Assembly: GCA_032718475.1 (NCBI GenBank)
Contig: JAUCBJ010005285.1
Coordinates: 1 to 59,822 of the forward strand
Reading direction: 5' to 3'
Source: Nemertoderma westbladi
Taxonomy: Eukaryota; Xenacoelomorpha; Nemertodermatida; Nemertodermatidae
Length of the DNA: 59,822 bases
The notes beneath the pieces were generated by a model. It was given only the letters and a program-made list of their open reading frames with translations, was not told the origin of the DNA and ran no database searches. Position 1 is the first letter of the stretch, and every line of letters starts with the position of its first letter. This document shows, in pieces, positions 43,850 through 55,120 of the stretch. The translations under genes were made by a program, and so were the position numbers.

Positions 43850-46704
43850 GATCGGCATGCTGCATTGCAGCTGCATTTTTAAATATGCTGTGCCGGCTTG
43901 TCAACAAAATTGCACCGCCACAACTCCCTATCACCCAGGACATTTGCTAGATCATCCGCATCTTTAAGGCCAGTGTCCTTTAAGATGCGTCTCAAGAAAG
44001 TCATGGGCTGTCCACCATGCTTATTCACTCCATGAGGCTGCCAAAGTACAAGATTATGCACTGGCTGGTCCTCACGGCGAAAGCAATGTCCTGCAAAGCG
44101 GAGGCGATTTTGTTCTAGTGTCAAGCTTGGGGGAACCAATGAGACACCTCCAATGTTATATAGTGTCTGGTTGGAGATGTGTGCATTGTACTTGACACAA
44201 TGAACCCGGCGTAGCATTCTTGTGAATGTGCCATCCAGAGATTTGGTGTCCTCAGCAGTTAGAGCCCAGCATGGACTCCCGTAGAATAGTACTGGAACTA
44301 CTACTGCTCTAAATAATCGGACCTTAAGTTTCCGAGTAATTCTCGGTGACTTCCAAATCCTGGAAAGCCTATTCAAGGCTGCCCATGCCTTTCCCTTACG
44401 TATTCGAAGGTCCTCACCTGACTTCCGGATCCATGATCCCAGGTAACAGAAGTCATCCACATGCTCAAGCATACCATCCTTTGAGCTTATGCTCATCCGA
44501 TCAGAGACTTGCTGAGGACTTTCAAAGTTAACTGTCAGAATTTTGGTCTTTCTGGAGTTAATAAAAAGACCAACACTAGAAGCAGCATGTTCTAATGAGC
44601 TGAGGAGCCGTTGGGCTCCCTCTAATGATTCTGAGAGTACTCCTAAGTCATCAGCAAAGTCTAGATCAGTTAGGTACTTGGAAGGATTTCCTCGACTTCT
44701 GGAGCCAGTAGGTGGAGTTATCATCACCCCATCATCATTATGATGATCTAAGGACATGCGTAGAACATAGTCAACCACAATAATGAACAAGAATGGTGCA
44801 AGTGTGTCTCCTTGGAGGACGCCCCATAACACTTCAAATGGTTCTGTGTCACCGTCAAGGTCAACAGTAGACACAAATGTTGTCGAACCATCGTATACTG
44901 ATCTTATTGCTGCAATAATTTCATCAGGAATCCCATATAATGCAAGTATGCTGAACATACGTGAGCGAGAGACTGAATCAAAGGCCTTGAAGAAGTCAAC
45001 AAAGATAACAGCCAGATGCCTGTCTTTCTTTTTTGATAATTCTTCAATTATCCTTCTAATTGCCAAAATGGGCTCCATGGTCCCACGACCTTTACGGAAC
45101 CCATTCTGATTTCCACGGAGCAGTCTCTCAATGGGATCCCTGATGCGATTTAATAGAATCCTATTGTATAGCTTTGCAGCAATTGAGATCAATGAGATTC
45201 CCCGAAAAGAACCATAGAGTGTTAGGTTGCCCTTCTTGGGAACTGGCACCAACTTATTTGTTTTCATTTCTTGTGGGACTCTTGTTGTTCGGTACATGTC
45301 TACTATGATGGGATAGATGAGCTTTAAACACTCAGGTATTTTAAAGACCTCAGGGGGAACACCATCTACTCCACTGGCACGATTGGTCTTAATGCTCTTT
45401 GCAGCAGCCTTCACTTCTGCAAAGGAGATATCGCCAATGGGAATATCTGGTAGTACAGACTCAGACACTTTTACTTCTATAAAGTTATCAGGCAATACCC
45501 TGTCATTATTGAGGAGCTTTTCAAAGTGGGCTTTCCAACCATTGAGGCGATCGGCTGGTGATTCAGCCTTAACCTTGGTGGTTGGTTGGCTTTTCCGCCC
45601 AGTAAGCAGATTGATCGATTTCCATGCCTGGGATGATTGCCTGCTGTCGTCAGCATCATTGATGGCATCAACCTGTTGGTTTATTAGCTCCTGTAGATTA
45701 GCAGAGTACTGCCTGTTCAGGGACCTAGATGCAGCCTTAACTGCATTCTTGGCCGCTGTAGTCTGTTTGAGTCGGGACTCTTTCTGCGCCTTATGAAGGT
45801 CATTTCGGCACTTCTGAATTTTGTTGTCAGTCCAGGGGGCCCTTTTCCTGTTTCGAGGGTATACAGGAACTGTTTCTGCAGCTGCTAACTTAACAGCTTC
45901 TGTAAAGGCAGTATAGCCCTCACAGTGATCTGCTGCCTCAGAGGCAAGAGCCTCATACCTGTTGCTCAGCTGTAGTGTGAAGCTGGATCTCACACTTGGC
46001 TGTTGCAACAGAGAGGACCAGTGATGTCGCGGCAAGGCAGATTTCGTTGTTCTGCTAGCACGCAGACTAAGTCTTACCTTGGCCACAATAAGGCGGTGAT
46101 CACTGGAGAAGGGTCGAAGTGTAAATGCATTACAGTCTTGTATAGAGCTCCTGTATTTCCTTCGAAACAGAATATGGTCTATCTGGGACTTGTGACCACT
46201 GGGTCCACTATGAGTCCATAGCTTTCCAGTTCGCTTCTTGAACTGGGTTCCAGCCGAAAACAATCCATTTCCAGAGATGGGCGATGTAGGTGATTGATGC
46301 AGACTTGCATTAAAGTCTCACAGGAATGTTAAGAATGCATGCTGATCCACTCCATCAGTAGCTGCTTGTAGATTGTGGTAGAAATTTTCCACCTCCTCTA
46401 CAGGGGCAACACTAGTTGGAGAGTAGCACACAATCAGAACCACCTTAGGAAACTTCTTAGCCAGTCTTCCAGAACATGAGAAGTGGCAACGGATGATGCG
46501 GTTAGAGATTTGGTCTATTTTGTCCAATGCTGCATGTGCAGTTGGATTCATCAATAGACCAATTCCACCATTGCCACTATCATCTGCTGACGCGAGGGCG
46601 AGTCGCCAACCGCCCCCCATGTCCTTAATCAGAACCTCATCAGTCTGTCCAGTCTGCATTCGGTGCTCTTGAACACCCACTGCGCTAAGAGAAAGCTTAT
46701 CTGC
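43850..46704 (-). pseudogene. Non-LTR retrotransposon, nearly complete ORF2 with one stop
   Basis: A 794-codon open frame (46,263-43,879) continues in the same frame upstream to about 46,701, interrupted only by a TGA at 46,318-46,320. Endonuclease: VGVQEHR and GGIGLLMNP upstream of the stop, DFNAS just after it, then GHKSQIDHILF and SSDHRLIVAKVRLS (residues ~52-66 of the long frame). Reverse transcriptase: NRASGVDGVPPEVF (~294), PKKGNL, NQNGFRKGRG (~385), motif A AVIFVDFFKAFD (~418), motif B GVLQGDTLAPFLF (~481), motif C DFADDLGVL (~535). C-terminal domain with NRLRFAGHCFRREDQPVHNL. The 5' end is truncated in the C-rich array. The stop replaces the Gly of the GDFNA-type endonuclease block, so the copy is inactive but young. 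Confidence 0.9.
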
Positions 46705-46805
46705 CCCCCCGGACAGTTCCCCCCGGACAGTTCCCCCCCGGACACTTCCCCCCCCGCCCAAGTATGACACTTCCCCCCCGGACACCCCCCCCCCCCCCCC
46801 CCCCC
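46705..46805 (+). repeat. C-rich array, right piece
   Basis: The same units as at 43,749, plus the word CCCAAGTATGACACTTCCC and a terminal C run. It continues the array into which the retrotransposon is inserted. Confidence 0.9.
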
Positions 46806-46880
46806 AGTTATAGTGATAAAATTAACCTGGGTGCACCAAAGCAATAAACAAAAGTTAAAGATGGTTACAGGACAAGTTGT
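46806..46880 (+). repeat. Dispersed-module copy
   Basis: AGTTATAGTGATAAAATTAA..ACC..AAGCAATAAACAAAAGTTAA and TACAGGACAAGTTG follow the order of the copy at 52,100-52,170. Confidence 0.6.
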
Positions 46881-46950
46881 ATCTAGTCAAGTTTTTTCAA
46901 AATTATAAAAGAAACATTTTTATAGTCAAATTTTGTTTGTTTTTCTTTTA

Positions 46951-47049
46951 ATTGGGGGCTGCCGCCCCCAAACAACCGCTTCTTTTGTTGGGGGCAGCCG
47001 CCCCCAAAACCCCGCTTCTTTGGTTGAGGGCTGCCGTCCCCAAACCCCG
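46951..47049. repeat. Three G/C hairpin units of ~34 bp
   Basis: Units contain TTGGGGGCTGCCGCCCCCAA (a 20-base near-palindrome) followed by CCGCTTCTTT. They would fold as three short hairpins. The minus frame at 46,883 that covers them is low complexity. Confidence 0.8.
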
Positions 47050-47756
47050 GCATTCTCTGTGTGCCCGTGGTGAAAGACTTTGAGACCATTTTGAAATAAT
47101 CAATTCATGTTTGTATCATAAATTGACTAAGCCTAAAGTAGGAGCTGTATTGAATGTTAACCAAATTAATATAAAAATTACTACAATATTATATAATTCA
47201 ACAAAATCCTATTAAAAATATTTCAAGTAACCGGAAAATGTATTTAATATTTCAATATGTAATGCTGAACACAGAATACAGGTCAACGCATGTCGATATT
47301 ACCCTGGAGTGGTATAATTTTGATTGCAACAATAATATTCATCCCCATCTGCTACAATTTGAAGAAGACTATTACATAATAATACCTATAATTAAAACAT
47401 TTAATTATTATAATTCTATAGTAGAAAAAAACAGTATATCATTCGGGGGATGGAATTTATAGGTCATCTAATTAATTGTTTAAAGAAAAACAAAAAATAA
47501 AAAAATAAAAAAATAAAAACAGTATATCATTCATATCATTTTATCATTCTAATTAATTGTTTAAAGATTAGCAAGCACTACACTGTAATTACATTGATAA
47601 AACCCATAAATAAATCTTGGATATAAAATGTCAAATCGGGATGCAAAAGATCACTTTCTGAGCTACGAAAGGAAAATTGGATACAACTTGTCTGGATACA
47701 AGCGGTCCGTTTACCTTACAAAATGAAAAATAAAAATGTGCGAAGTTAAGAACAGT
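47050..47756. other. Intronic, AT-rich
   Basis: Includes an (AAAAAT)n-like stretch at about 47,490-47,515 and a short direct repeat AAACAGTATATCATTC (about 47,430 and 47,517). No exon recognised. Confidence 0.45.
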
Positions 47757-47895
47757 CGGGGGGGAAGTGTCCGCGGGGGGGAAGTGTCTGGGGGGAAGTG
47801 TCTGGGGGGAAGTGTCTGGGGGGGAAGTGTCCGGGGGGGGGAGTGTCATACTTGATCGGGGGGGAACTGTCCGGGGGGGGGGGGAGTGTCCGTAC
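47757..47895 (-). repeat. Inverted copy of the C-rich array
   Basis: Minus-strand units GGACAGTTCCCCCC, GGACACTTCCCCCC and AGACACTTCCCCCC, including the diagnostic word CAAGTATGACACTCCCCC seen at 46,760. It faces the 46,705 piece, about 0.95 kb away. Confidence 0.9.
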
Positions 47896-49569
47896 ACCAT
47901 CTAAATCATTCACAATAGCAGATTCTCACCATCTTAATTTTTCTTTCTAAGTCCTGTAGACTGGGGAACAATGCGGGAGATTACCCGCTAATTCACGAGT
48001 AATGGTCGTCCGACTTTCTTTCCTTGTCTGATTCCACGAATACGCGAATATTTCGAGGGTGATAAAATCTTCACTCTCTACGTTTGATGTATGAATCTGC
48101 ATCTATAATAGATAGAATAGAATATAATCTGAATCTGTATAAATCTATATCAAACCAATGTAAGAAGCGGTATAAAGTTAGTTTGTTCGAGAACTTATAT
48201 AACTTCTCGGACAAACTAACTTTATACTACTGCAGCAAGTCAATTATAATATACGGAATCTTCAACTATTGCTCAACTTCCCAATATGAAGAAGAGAAGT
48301 GAAAATATATTAGCAAGTAAATTTTTAATTTGCACAGATTACCATACCTTTCTAACCTCCTCTCTATATTACATTGCTAGTTCTGCAGAACGGGCAATTA
48401 CATTTAATTGTCTTTGGGAATTTGGATCCTACTTAAATCGCATGTGATTCGTGATTGTATCGAAAAACCAGATAGTGGCGCACATTGGCGGCATGTGGAA
48501 ATTGTGATCTTCAGCGTACATTGACTGTAAGTCTCGTTTAAGTAAGTCTCATAAGTCTCGTTTATTTTTTGGTTAGAAAACCCCTTCACTGTCCTGTCCC
48601 TGCTCTTTCCCTTAATGTTTTAAATTAAATTAAATTAATTTTTCAAACCCATTAAATTCACATTTGGTGTTTGCGATAATTTTGCGCCATTGACTCCGAT
48701 AAACAGACAGCTGCTTCCCTAAATCTCATGCCGTTTCCATCAATATGAACCAGTGGGGTTCCGAGAAACAGAAAATACATCGCCTCTTAAAGGATAGATA
48801 CGGAAACCACATGCGTTCTGACAGTCTCTACCGGTTACTGGGAATGCACGCGTGTTCACATTAGTGAGACTAATTATTGTATATGAGAATACGCTGATCT
48901 TTCAATTCGGCATTAATGAAAGTCACTGCCATCACTGGTGTTTCATTAAAAGCTAATACATTCACTTGAACTATTAATCTTTTTGAATTTCATATTTTTA
49001 TGTTACTTGCGATTTCGATTGGATAAGAAACTCGTTTTGTTATGCCCAGTTTTTGTAGAATCATTCAAAATATTCCCGCCATGGCCTACGGTATACGTGT
49101 GTATAGTAGTATGTCATATCCCATCTCTGTCGATTAGTGCTAGTGGAAATGATAAAGGTTTTATGTTGAGGTTTACCTATTGGAATACTTGTTTGTGGGC
49201 ATTTCCTTCCTCAAATTACACATGAAATAGGCGGAATACCGTAAGCAAGAGCGTTAATCTACTCAATGGCCTCTCAGATAGCCTTCTTTACTACCCAAGC
49301 GACGCATAAAGATTAACTACGTACTGCGACACCCGAAGGGACGAAGGTGTAAAAATGCTTAAATCTGGAGGCAGCTATTTAATTACAAACCTTTGACATG
49401 TATTACGATGTAGCTAACCAATTGAGACAAAATTCGCGCCATCTTTCTTCTGTCGAATGAACTAATTAATCATTTTATTCAAATTAATTACAATAGTTAC
49501 AAAATTAATTACATTAATTCAAGTCTGGGGAAGGGGATAGTTGATTTATTTGTACAATGATTTAGATGT
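47896..49569. other. Intronic, one palindrome
   Basis: A near-perfect inverted repeat lies at 48,172-48,226: AAAGTTAGTTTGTTCGAGAA, ~10-base centre, then TTCTCGGACAAACTAACTTT, one mismatch. A module fragment (TTTTGGTTAGAAAACCCC..CCTGTCCCTGCTC) is at about 48,565-48,605. No exon recognised. Confidence 0.5.
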
Positions 49570-49953
49570 GGGAGATGGGGCTGGGGATTGGGCACGCAGT
49601 TGTTGCGGGAGATGGGGCTGGGGATTGGGCAGGCTGTTAGTTGCGGGAGATGGGGCTGGGGATTGGACAGGCAGTTAGTAGCGGGAGATGGGTCTGGGGA
49701 TTGGGCAGGCAGTTAGTAGCGGGAGATGGGGCTGGGGATTGGGCAGGCAGTTGTTGCGGGAGATGGGGCTGGGGATTGGACAGGCAGTTAGTAGCGGGAG
49801 ATGGGTCTGGGGATTGGGCAGGCAGTTGTTGCGGGAGATGGGGCTGGGGATTGGGCCAGGCTGTTAGTAGCGGGAGATGGGTCTGGGGATTGGGCAGGCA
49901 GTTGTTGCGGGAGATGGGGCTGGGGATTGGGCCAGGCTGTTAGTTGCGGGAGA
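49570..49953 (+). repeat. 37-38-bp G-rich tandem array, about 10 copies
   Basis: The unit contains GCGGGAGATGGGGCTGGGGA and TTGGGCAGGCAGTTGTT/AGTTAGTA. Many GGGG runs give potential for G-quadruplex folding on the plus strand. Confidence 0.95.
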
Positions 49954-52462
49954 TAATTGTTGTCGTCGTTACGATTTTGAAGTGCTAATAACCTTGTCGG
50001 TTTTAAAGCTGTCGAATTGAAAATTTGCAGGCATCGATAAGAGTAAAAGTTTAGATTTTTTAGAGACTTTTAGACACCATCTTTTCAACAGTCTCCAGCT
50101 AGAGGGCGAAATGTCTGAAAGTGAAAACCATCTCCTATTTCCGTGATTTTAATTAGTTTAAGGAGGGGGGGGGGGGGGTTCAAATTTTTTTTTTCATTTT
50201 TTTTTTATTCTATTTCACCTAGAACAGATTTTGATGAAGATTCCAAATATGAAAACCGTTTAGCAAGATCTGTCGTACTTCTCGAGATATGGCTGTCTGT
50301 CCGTTTTACTGTTTGGTCTGTCCGTCAGTATGTCTCCAAAACAATGGAATTGATACTACCTGTCTAAAAAATTACATGTCCTGATATCAGTATTCAAATA
50401 TGGCGTCGTCGTTCCTGTCTGTAAGGCTGTCAGTCTATCCGTCAAAATATAGCCGACAACCTGACAGCCAAACTGACAATTTGGGAGTCATCAAATGTTA
50501 ATTAACTTTAAGGTAAACACTAGAGTCTTACACCCTTTAACTACAAAAAAAAATATAGAATCAGGACATTAAGCCCAAAATACCTTCCAGACCCTAAGGC
50601 CATCAGGGAACACACAACCCCCTGTTAGTCAGTATGTCGGTACATTCAATTATCAAATGTTAAAACTGACATTCGAAATGGATTCTGCGACCAGGAAAAC
50701 CCCTATAGCTAAACTTTTAGATAGATGGTATGCCCTTTTCTTATATTTGACGGACATACTGTCGGATCGTCAGAAAGACGACAGACAGACAAACAGACTA
50801 ACTAGATTTTATTAAAAGTTAAAACTGACCTCAGAAATGAAATCAGCGACCAGGAAAACCCCCATAGCAATAATGATAGCATGTTTTTGTGCTTTCTTGT
50901 TGCTACTGTATATATATATATATTGACAGACATTCTCACATATTTACAGACAGTTTTTGCGCGGGAAGGTTCAAACTTTAAAGGCGATTAACTCAGAATG
51001 GTATTTTTTCATTTTCAAAACACTACTACTCCGCCATTTTTCAAACAATTTGTAAGTTTTTGGAATCAAATGAAAGTTACTAGTGTGCGCAATAGTAACA
51101 TTCGAGCAGTTTTTTTTAGTTTTGCAATTGTTCATCTGTTATAACATTTTTTACGAAAAAAACAGTGCTTTTTTGAAAATTTGAAAATTATTTTGAAAAA
51201 TAGCGGTATTTTTCTTGAAAAGTACGAAACAAAAACGTTTTGGCTCTGGTTGCAAATAGGCGTCAAAAATTAAATTTTTTTTGAAAATATTACAATGCAA
51301 TATAGTCCGCCCAAAATGTATCTTACACTTTTTTCTACTTATTCGCTTTTTGGTGCAGAATGCATTTCAAAATGTTGACTTCCAAGCCAGTAACCCACCC
51401 CCCCTCCCTTAAGCTGATATGTACTTGTGTATCTTGCCATATGTACTATACCACATGTTGCGTCGTTGTGAAGGTTATCGATCCGCAGTTCTCCAGTCTC
51501 CAGCTAGATGGCGAAATGTCTGAATTTATTTTTTAGGGAATTCTTTCCGATTTCTCATACACTCATCGGTTATTTTCAGATTTAGATGCCCCCTCCAAGC
51601 CCCGGCCTCTTTGCCTTTTAGTAATAATCCTACTTTATACGTAGTAGAGGCCTAGCAACGCTGCAGTTTGTAAGCTGATGATACGTTAATAGTCTGTCTG
51701 CATTACGTACTGTAGTTATTGGTAGCGTTCCACTACTGAGTGTTTGAGTTTTTCTGTGTGACTTAGCAAATAATTTACAGTAGAATGTAGTATTATATTA
51801 GTCGGGTTAAGATCAGACAGGTTAGGTAATTTAAAGAATAGATTCAAGCACAAGTGGCTGAAAAACTGCGCAAAAGGACATCTTGCATCAGATTTGGAGG
51901 TAAAATCGAATGTTCACAACAAATGTAGGTTCTTTTGGGTGTTTTTGTGTTCTTTTGGATTTTAATGGGTTCTTCTGGGAGTTTAGTAGACCCTATTGGG
52001 CAATTTTATTCCGAAACTGTTATAAACTTGTTTGGGTTTTGCTTCCGTTTATTTGATACCTGTAGTCTGTGGCTATAACAGCTTATTAACTTAGGGAAAG
52101 GAACAGGTTACGGTGATACATTATTTTAACCAAAACAATAAACAAAAGTCAACAGAACAAGTTACAGTTTCATTTTTTTGAGTAATCAGCTGTTATTTGA
52201 GTTTATTTTCCTATGGAGAGGGGTTAATTATGATTAAACCAAGAATGACCCCCCCCCCCCCTTTCCCGCCCCTCCTCCCCCTTCCTATTGAATGTGTGTG
52301 TTCACATGTATTCGAAGTTACCAAACATCATGCCATTTCACGTTCTATAATGTTTCAATTGTTGAATAACATTTATTCATCCTAAACTGTTAAAATAATA
52401 TGTCATATATTATATGTTTTAGATTTTTATCTATTTTTATTTGTTTTCATTTATCACCATAG
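49954..52462. other. Intronic with scattered repeat relatives
   Basis: Minus-strand relatives of the ~155-bp family lie at about 50,075-50,160 (CTAGAGGGCGAAATGTCTGA) and 51,495-51,540. A G run is at 50,164-50,178. Low-complexity T- and A-rich stretches of 51.0-51.4 kb resemble the 17-kb repeats. A dispersed-module copy is at 52,090-52,165 (GGAAAGGAACAGGTTACGGT, AACCAAAACAATAAACAAAA). A C run is at 52,251-52,262. No exon recognised before 52,463. Confidence 0.5.
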
Positions 52463-52552
52463 CAACACAATGCGACTCAGGAACCGAGACAGAAGCCGGT
52501 TTACTGTATCCCTCTAGCGGCCTGATTGAGGAACAACCCTCCCACGTTATTG
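52463..52552 (+). CDS. Coiled-coil protein gene, exon C
   Basis: 90 bp, acceptor TTTATCACCATAG, donor ATTG|GTAAGT. Of the three forward frames only the phase-1 frame is open, which is exactly the phase left by exon B. It encodes TQCDSGTETEAGLLYPSS and GLIEEQPSHVI, an acidic, Ser/Thr-rich linker without a coiled coil. It ends in phase 1. Confidence 0.75.
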
Positions 52553-53237
52553 GTAAGTCTAGTCGTCGCTAAACTGCGTTGGGTCTAGTTCATTCTGTCA
52601 GTTAATTCTGTCTGAAATAATTTATTAGTGCTTAATTTTTATGGCTTTGGGTAATTGAATGTGTGTTGGGTAACTTTCATCGAGACTATCTCGCACGAAC
52701 AACAACAGCTGATATGATCTATCTGTGTGAGTTTGGGACGGGCGGGGCTGGGGTGGATGGACACAAATACCGCCTCGGCGGATTAACATTGTCACAATGT
52801 TAAGGGAAAAGAACAGGTTATGGTGACACAGGTTTCAGTTTAATTTTTGAGATATTTGTGTTATTTGCGCCAATTTTCTCCCTGGAGGGGCCCGAATTAT
52901 GATTGGGTGAGGAGACGCGCTCTATCTGTTATCTAAACTGTTTCTCTATTCCACTTACGGGTGTAGCGGATGCTGAAGTGAAGATGCTGTGTCGCTCGAA
53001 GTAGGTGGTTTCAGCCGGCAGAAAGAGTCATTAAACAATATTTTAATATAAACAATCTAATATAAATATATCATTCGATATGGATTGACTCTACAAGTCT
53101 ACAAACATTTAATTTAATTATTTTTATTTCCTATTAAATTTCCTCGTTAATTGTTGCCAATGATATAATTAACAGCAACAGGTGGAATCCGGACTGAATG
53201 AATGTAATAATGTAGCGGCTATATTCAAAATTCTAAT
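52553..53237. other. Intronic
   Basis: A dispersed-module piece (AAGGGAAAAGAACAGGTTAT) at about 52,801. The rest is unrecognised. Confidence 0.45.
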
Positions 53238-53490
53238 TTTGGTAAAGCCGTCTCATCTCTCGTAGGTCGCGAGTTCGATCCTCGCATAGGCTAGGGAAGT
53301 TTTCGTTTCGAAACGAACGCTTTAAAGGGTCTAGCCAGGGTGCATCTCTGCTTTGCATCCTTAAATGGTAGCCAGATGAGTACTGCAGTCTCATTTGGGA
53401 GTATAACTCTGGGGGGACCACACTGGAAATATGTCGTCAGACTTTAAGGCGTAATGGCCGAAGGAAACTTGCTTTTATCACTTTTCCGCC
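53238..53490 (+). mobile_element. tRNA-derived SINE, family B, 5'-truncated
   Basis: B box GCGAGTTCGATCCTCGCAT, then a body with AGTTTTCGTTTCG, AACGCTTTAAAGGG, GCATCTCTGCTTTGCATCCT, TCTGGGGGGACCACACTGGA and a tail GTAATGGCCGAAGGAAAC. It matches the longer copy at 59,301 throughout. The A box region is degraded. Confidence 0.85.
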
Positions 53491-54289
53491 CGTATGACAA
53501 TAGTGTGCGCTTTTGGGATTTTAGTTGCAAAGTTCAGAGTTAATGTTGACAGGATTTTAAGTTAAACCGCCCAATCTAAAGCTTTGTCAAGGCAATTGTG
53601 TTCTGCACAAGTTTATTAGACGCGGTGATGGATTTCAGAATTTCATCTTTTATTTATCCTTTTCGGCTTCACTCCATACTAGCTGTAGCGGCGGTAACGA
53701 TTAGCGTGCTAGCTTATGGGTGAATGTGTCACATAGAATGACAGATCGTGAGTTTTCTATAATAAATTATTCCCACAACATTTTTTACTGAACGGCGAAT
53801 TGTCCAAACTTACTGTTGATCGCGGAACGAGGAAGCTTTTATATGTGCATTATGTTGTCCAACTGGTGTAGAACGATGGTAAAGTCGAATAAATACAACA
53901 TAGTTTCCTCTGGGGAGGGGATTATTATTATTCAAACACTGTAGTTTCTACTTAATCATTTTAATGTACTGCACTTCCCTAGAGATGTTGTATGAGATTG
54001 AAGATAAAGTTAGTCTGCAACGGAAATGTAATGGGAAATAGAACGCAGAAAAACAATCCCGCACCGATAAGGTTTCGGTTTGTTATTAACTCACATTTTT
54101 TGTTAATATAACTTAATATAACATTTTCTTTAATAATTAATTCGATGATTAGATATTTGAAATGGCCGAGATTGGATTTTCATCAGTTTAAGGTAAAAAG
54201 TATCAGTCAAAAAATTAGTAAATATATGTTGTTACAAAGTTTTACATTTATTTGCATTTCATATTTTTACTCCTGGATATTAGGTAGGC
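53491..54289. other. Intronic, no feature recognised
   Basis: AT-rich, with no array and no exon. Confidence 0.45.
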
Positions 54290-54378
54290 CTTTCATCTTA
54301 AAGTGTATGGAGTGTGGAATCGAACTGGTGACCTCCGGGTTGGAAGTCTGACGCTCTAACCATTCCGCTAGCGGCTCA
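54290..54378 (-). mobile_element. tRNA-like pseudogene or SINE head
   Basis: Minus strand: TAGCGGAATGGTTAGAGCG (A box with D arm) and CCAGTTCGATTCCAC (B box and T loop), correctly spaced. The acceptor arms do not pair and the anticodon stem is poor, so a functional tRNA is unlikely. Confidence 0.6.
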
Positions 54379-54661
54379 GGTAAAAGGTAGACCTGGAAAT
54401 ACTACTTGACCTTGTATGTCCGCAATTTACGTTCCCGTTGCCTCCCAACAGTCAATAATAATTATCTACAGCCACTGTGCTCAATCCTACTGTACGTGGC
54501 CGTCATAGAAACCACATATTCTTATACCCAAAATTACCAATAATAATTATGTTGAGTGTTCAAGTTTTTTTCTCCGCTTTTTAATTCGACACAATTTTGA
54601 CGAAACCTCAGAAACTATTCGTTCGAGATTTATTGATATTTTCTATCTGATATTTTTTTAG

Positions 54662-54759
54662 AAATGGTAAAAGTTTACGAAGATGATATTCGCAATTATA
54701 AGCTGCAATTGGTTGAATCGGTTGAGAAGGGAAATATATTGGAAGATGAGTTATTGCAG
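54662..54759 (+). CDS. Coiled-coil protein gene, exon D
   Basis: 98 bp, acceptor ATTTTTTTAG, donor TTGCAG|GTTAGA. In phase 1 it encodes E then MVKVYEDDIRNYKLQLVE and SVEKGNILEDELLQ, a clear amphipathic helix with heptad spacing. It ends in phase 0 and joins exon E in frame. The frame continues open past the donor for a while (KNENE-like), but the exon E acceptor and phase fit favour splicing here. Confidence 0.75.
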
Positions 54760-55120
54760 GTTAGACGAAACGAAAACGAAACGAATTTGAAATATCTTTC
54801 GTTTCGTTTCGCTATGCCATCCCTGGTCACAGGATCACGAATGTTCAAAATATTTCAAGCCATTGGAATTTAATGAACATTTAATTTATAACGAATACAC
54901 GACAAATGTTTCCACTTCAAAGGAAGACACAAACTTATTTTAAGTTATGTTGGGTGTCCATCACATCATTTTTCATTATAATATCGCATCCCTTAAGGGA
55001 TAGGACGATGTATGAACACCATGAATCATATCTCAATCACTTGAATGAATTAAGCACAATAATGAATCAATCCAGTAATACAGAGTTGTAACAAATCCAA
55101 TATCAATATATAAAACACTG
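54760..55120. other. Intronic
   Basis: Non-coding; starts with a KRNENETN-like continuation of the exon frame (repeated CGAAACGAAAACGAAACG). The 57-bp array begins at its end. Confidence 0.45.

Noticed and set aside
44346-46221. Plus-strand frames of 60-160 codons
   Set aside because: Antisense shadows of the retrotransposon ORF.
53233-53421. Minus-strand 62-codon frame
   Set aside because: It is the antisense translation of the tRNA-derived SINE at 53,238-53,490, matched by the copy at 59,301.
54290-54378. Functional tRNA on the minus strand
   Set aside because: A and B boxes are present but the acceptor arms do not pair.
54759-54873. Continuation of exon D past 54,759 to a stop at 54,873
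   Set aside because: The frame stays open, but the donor at 54,759 fits the acceptor and phase of exon E, and the extra sequence is a CGAAACGAAAACG simple repeat followed by non-coding sequence.
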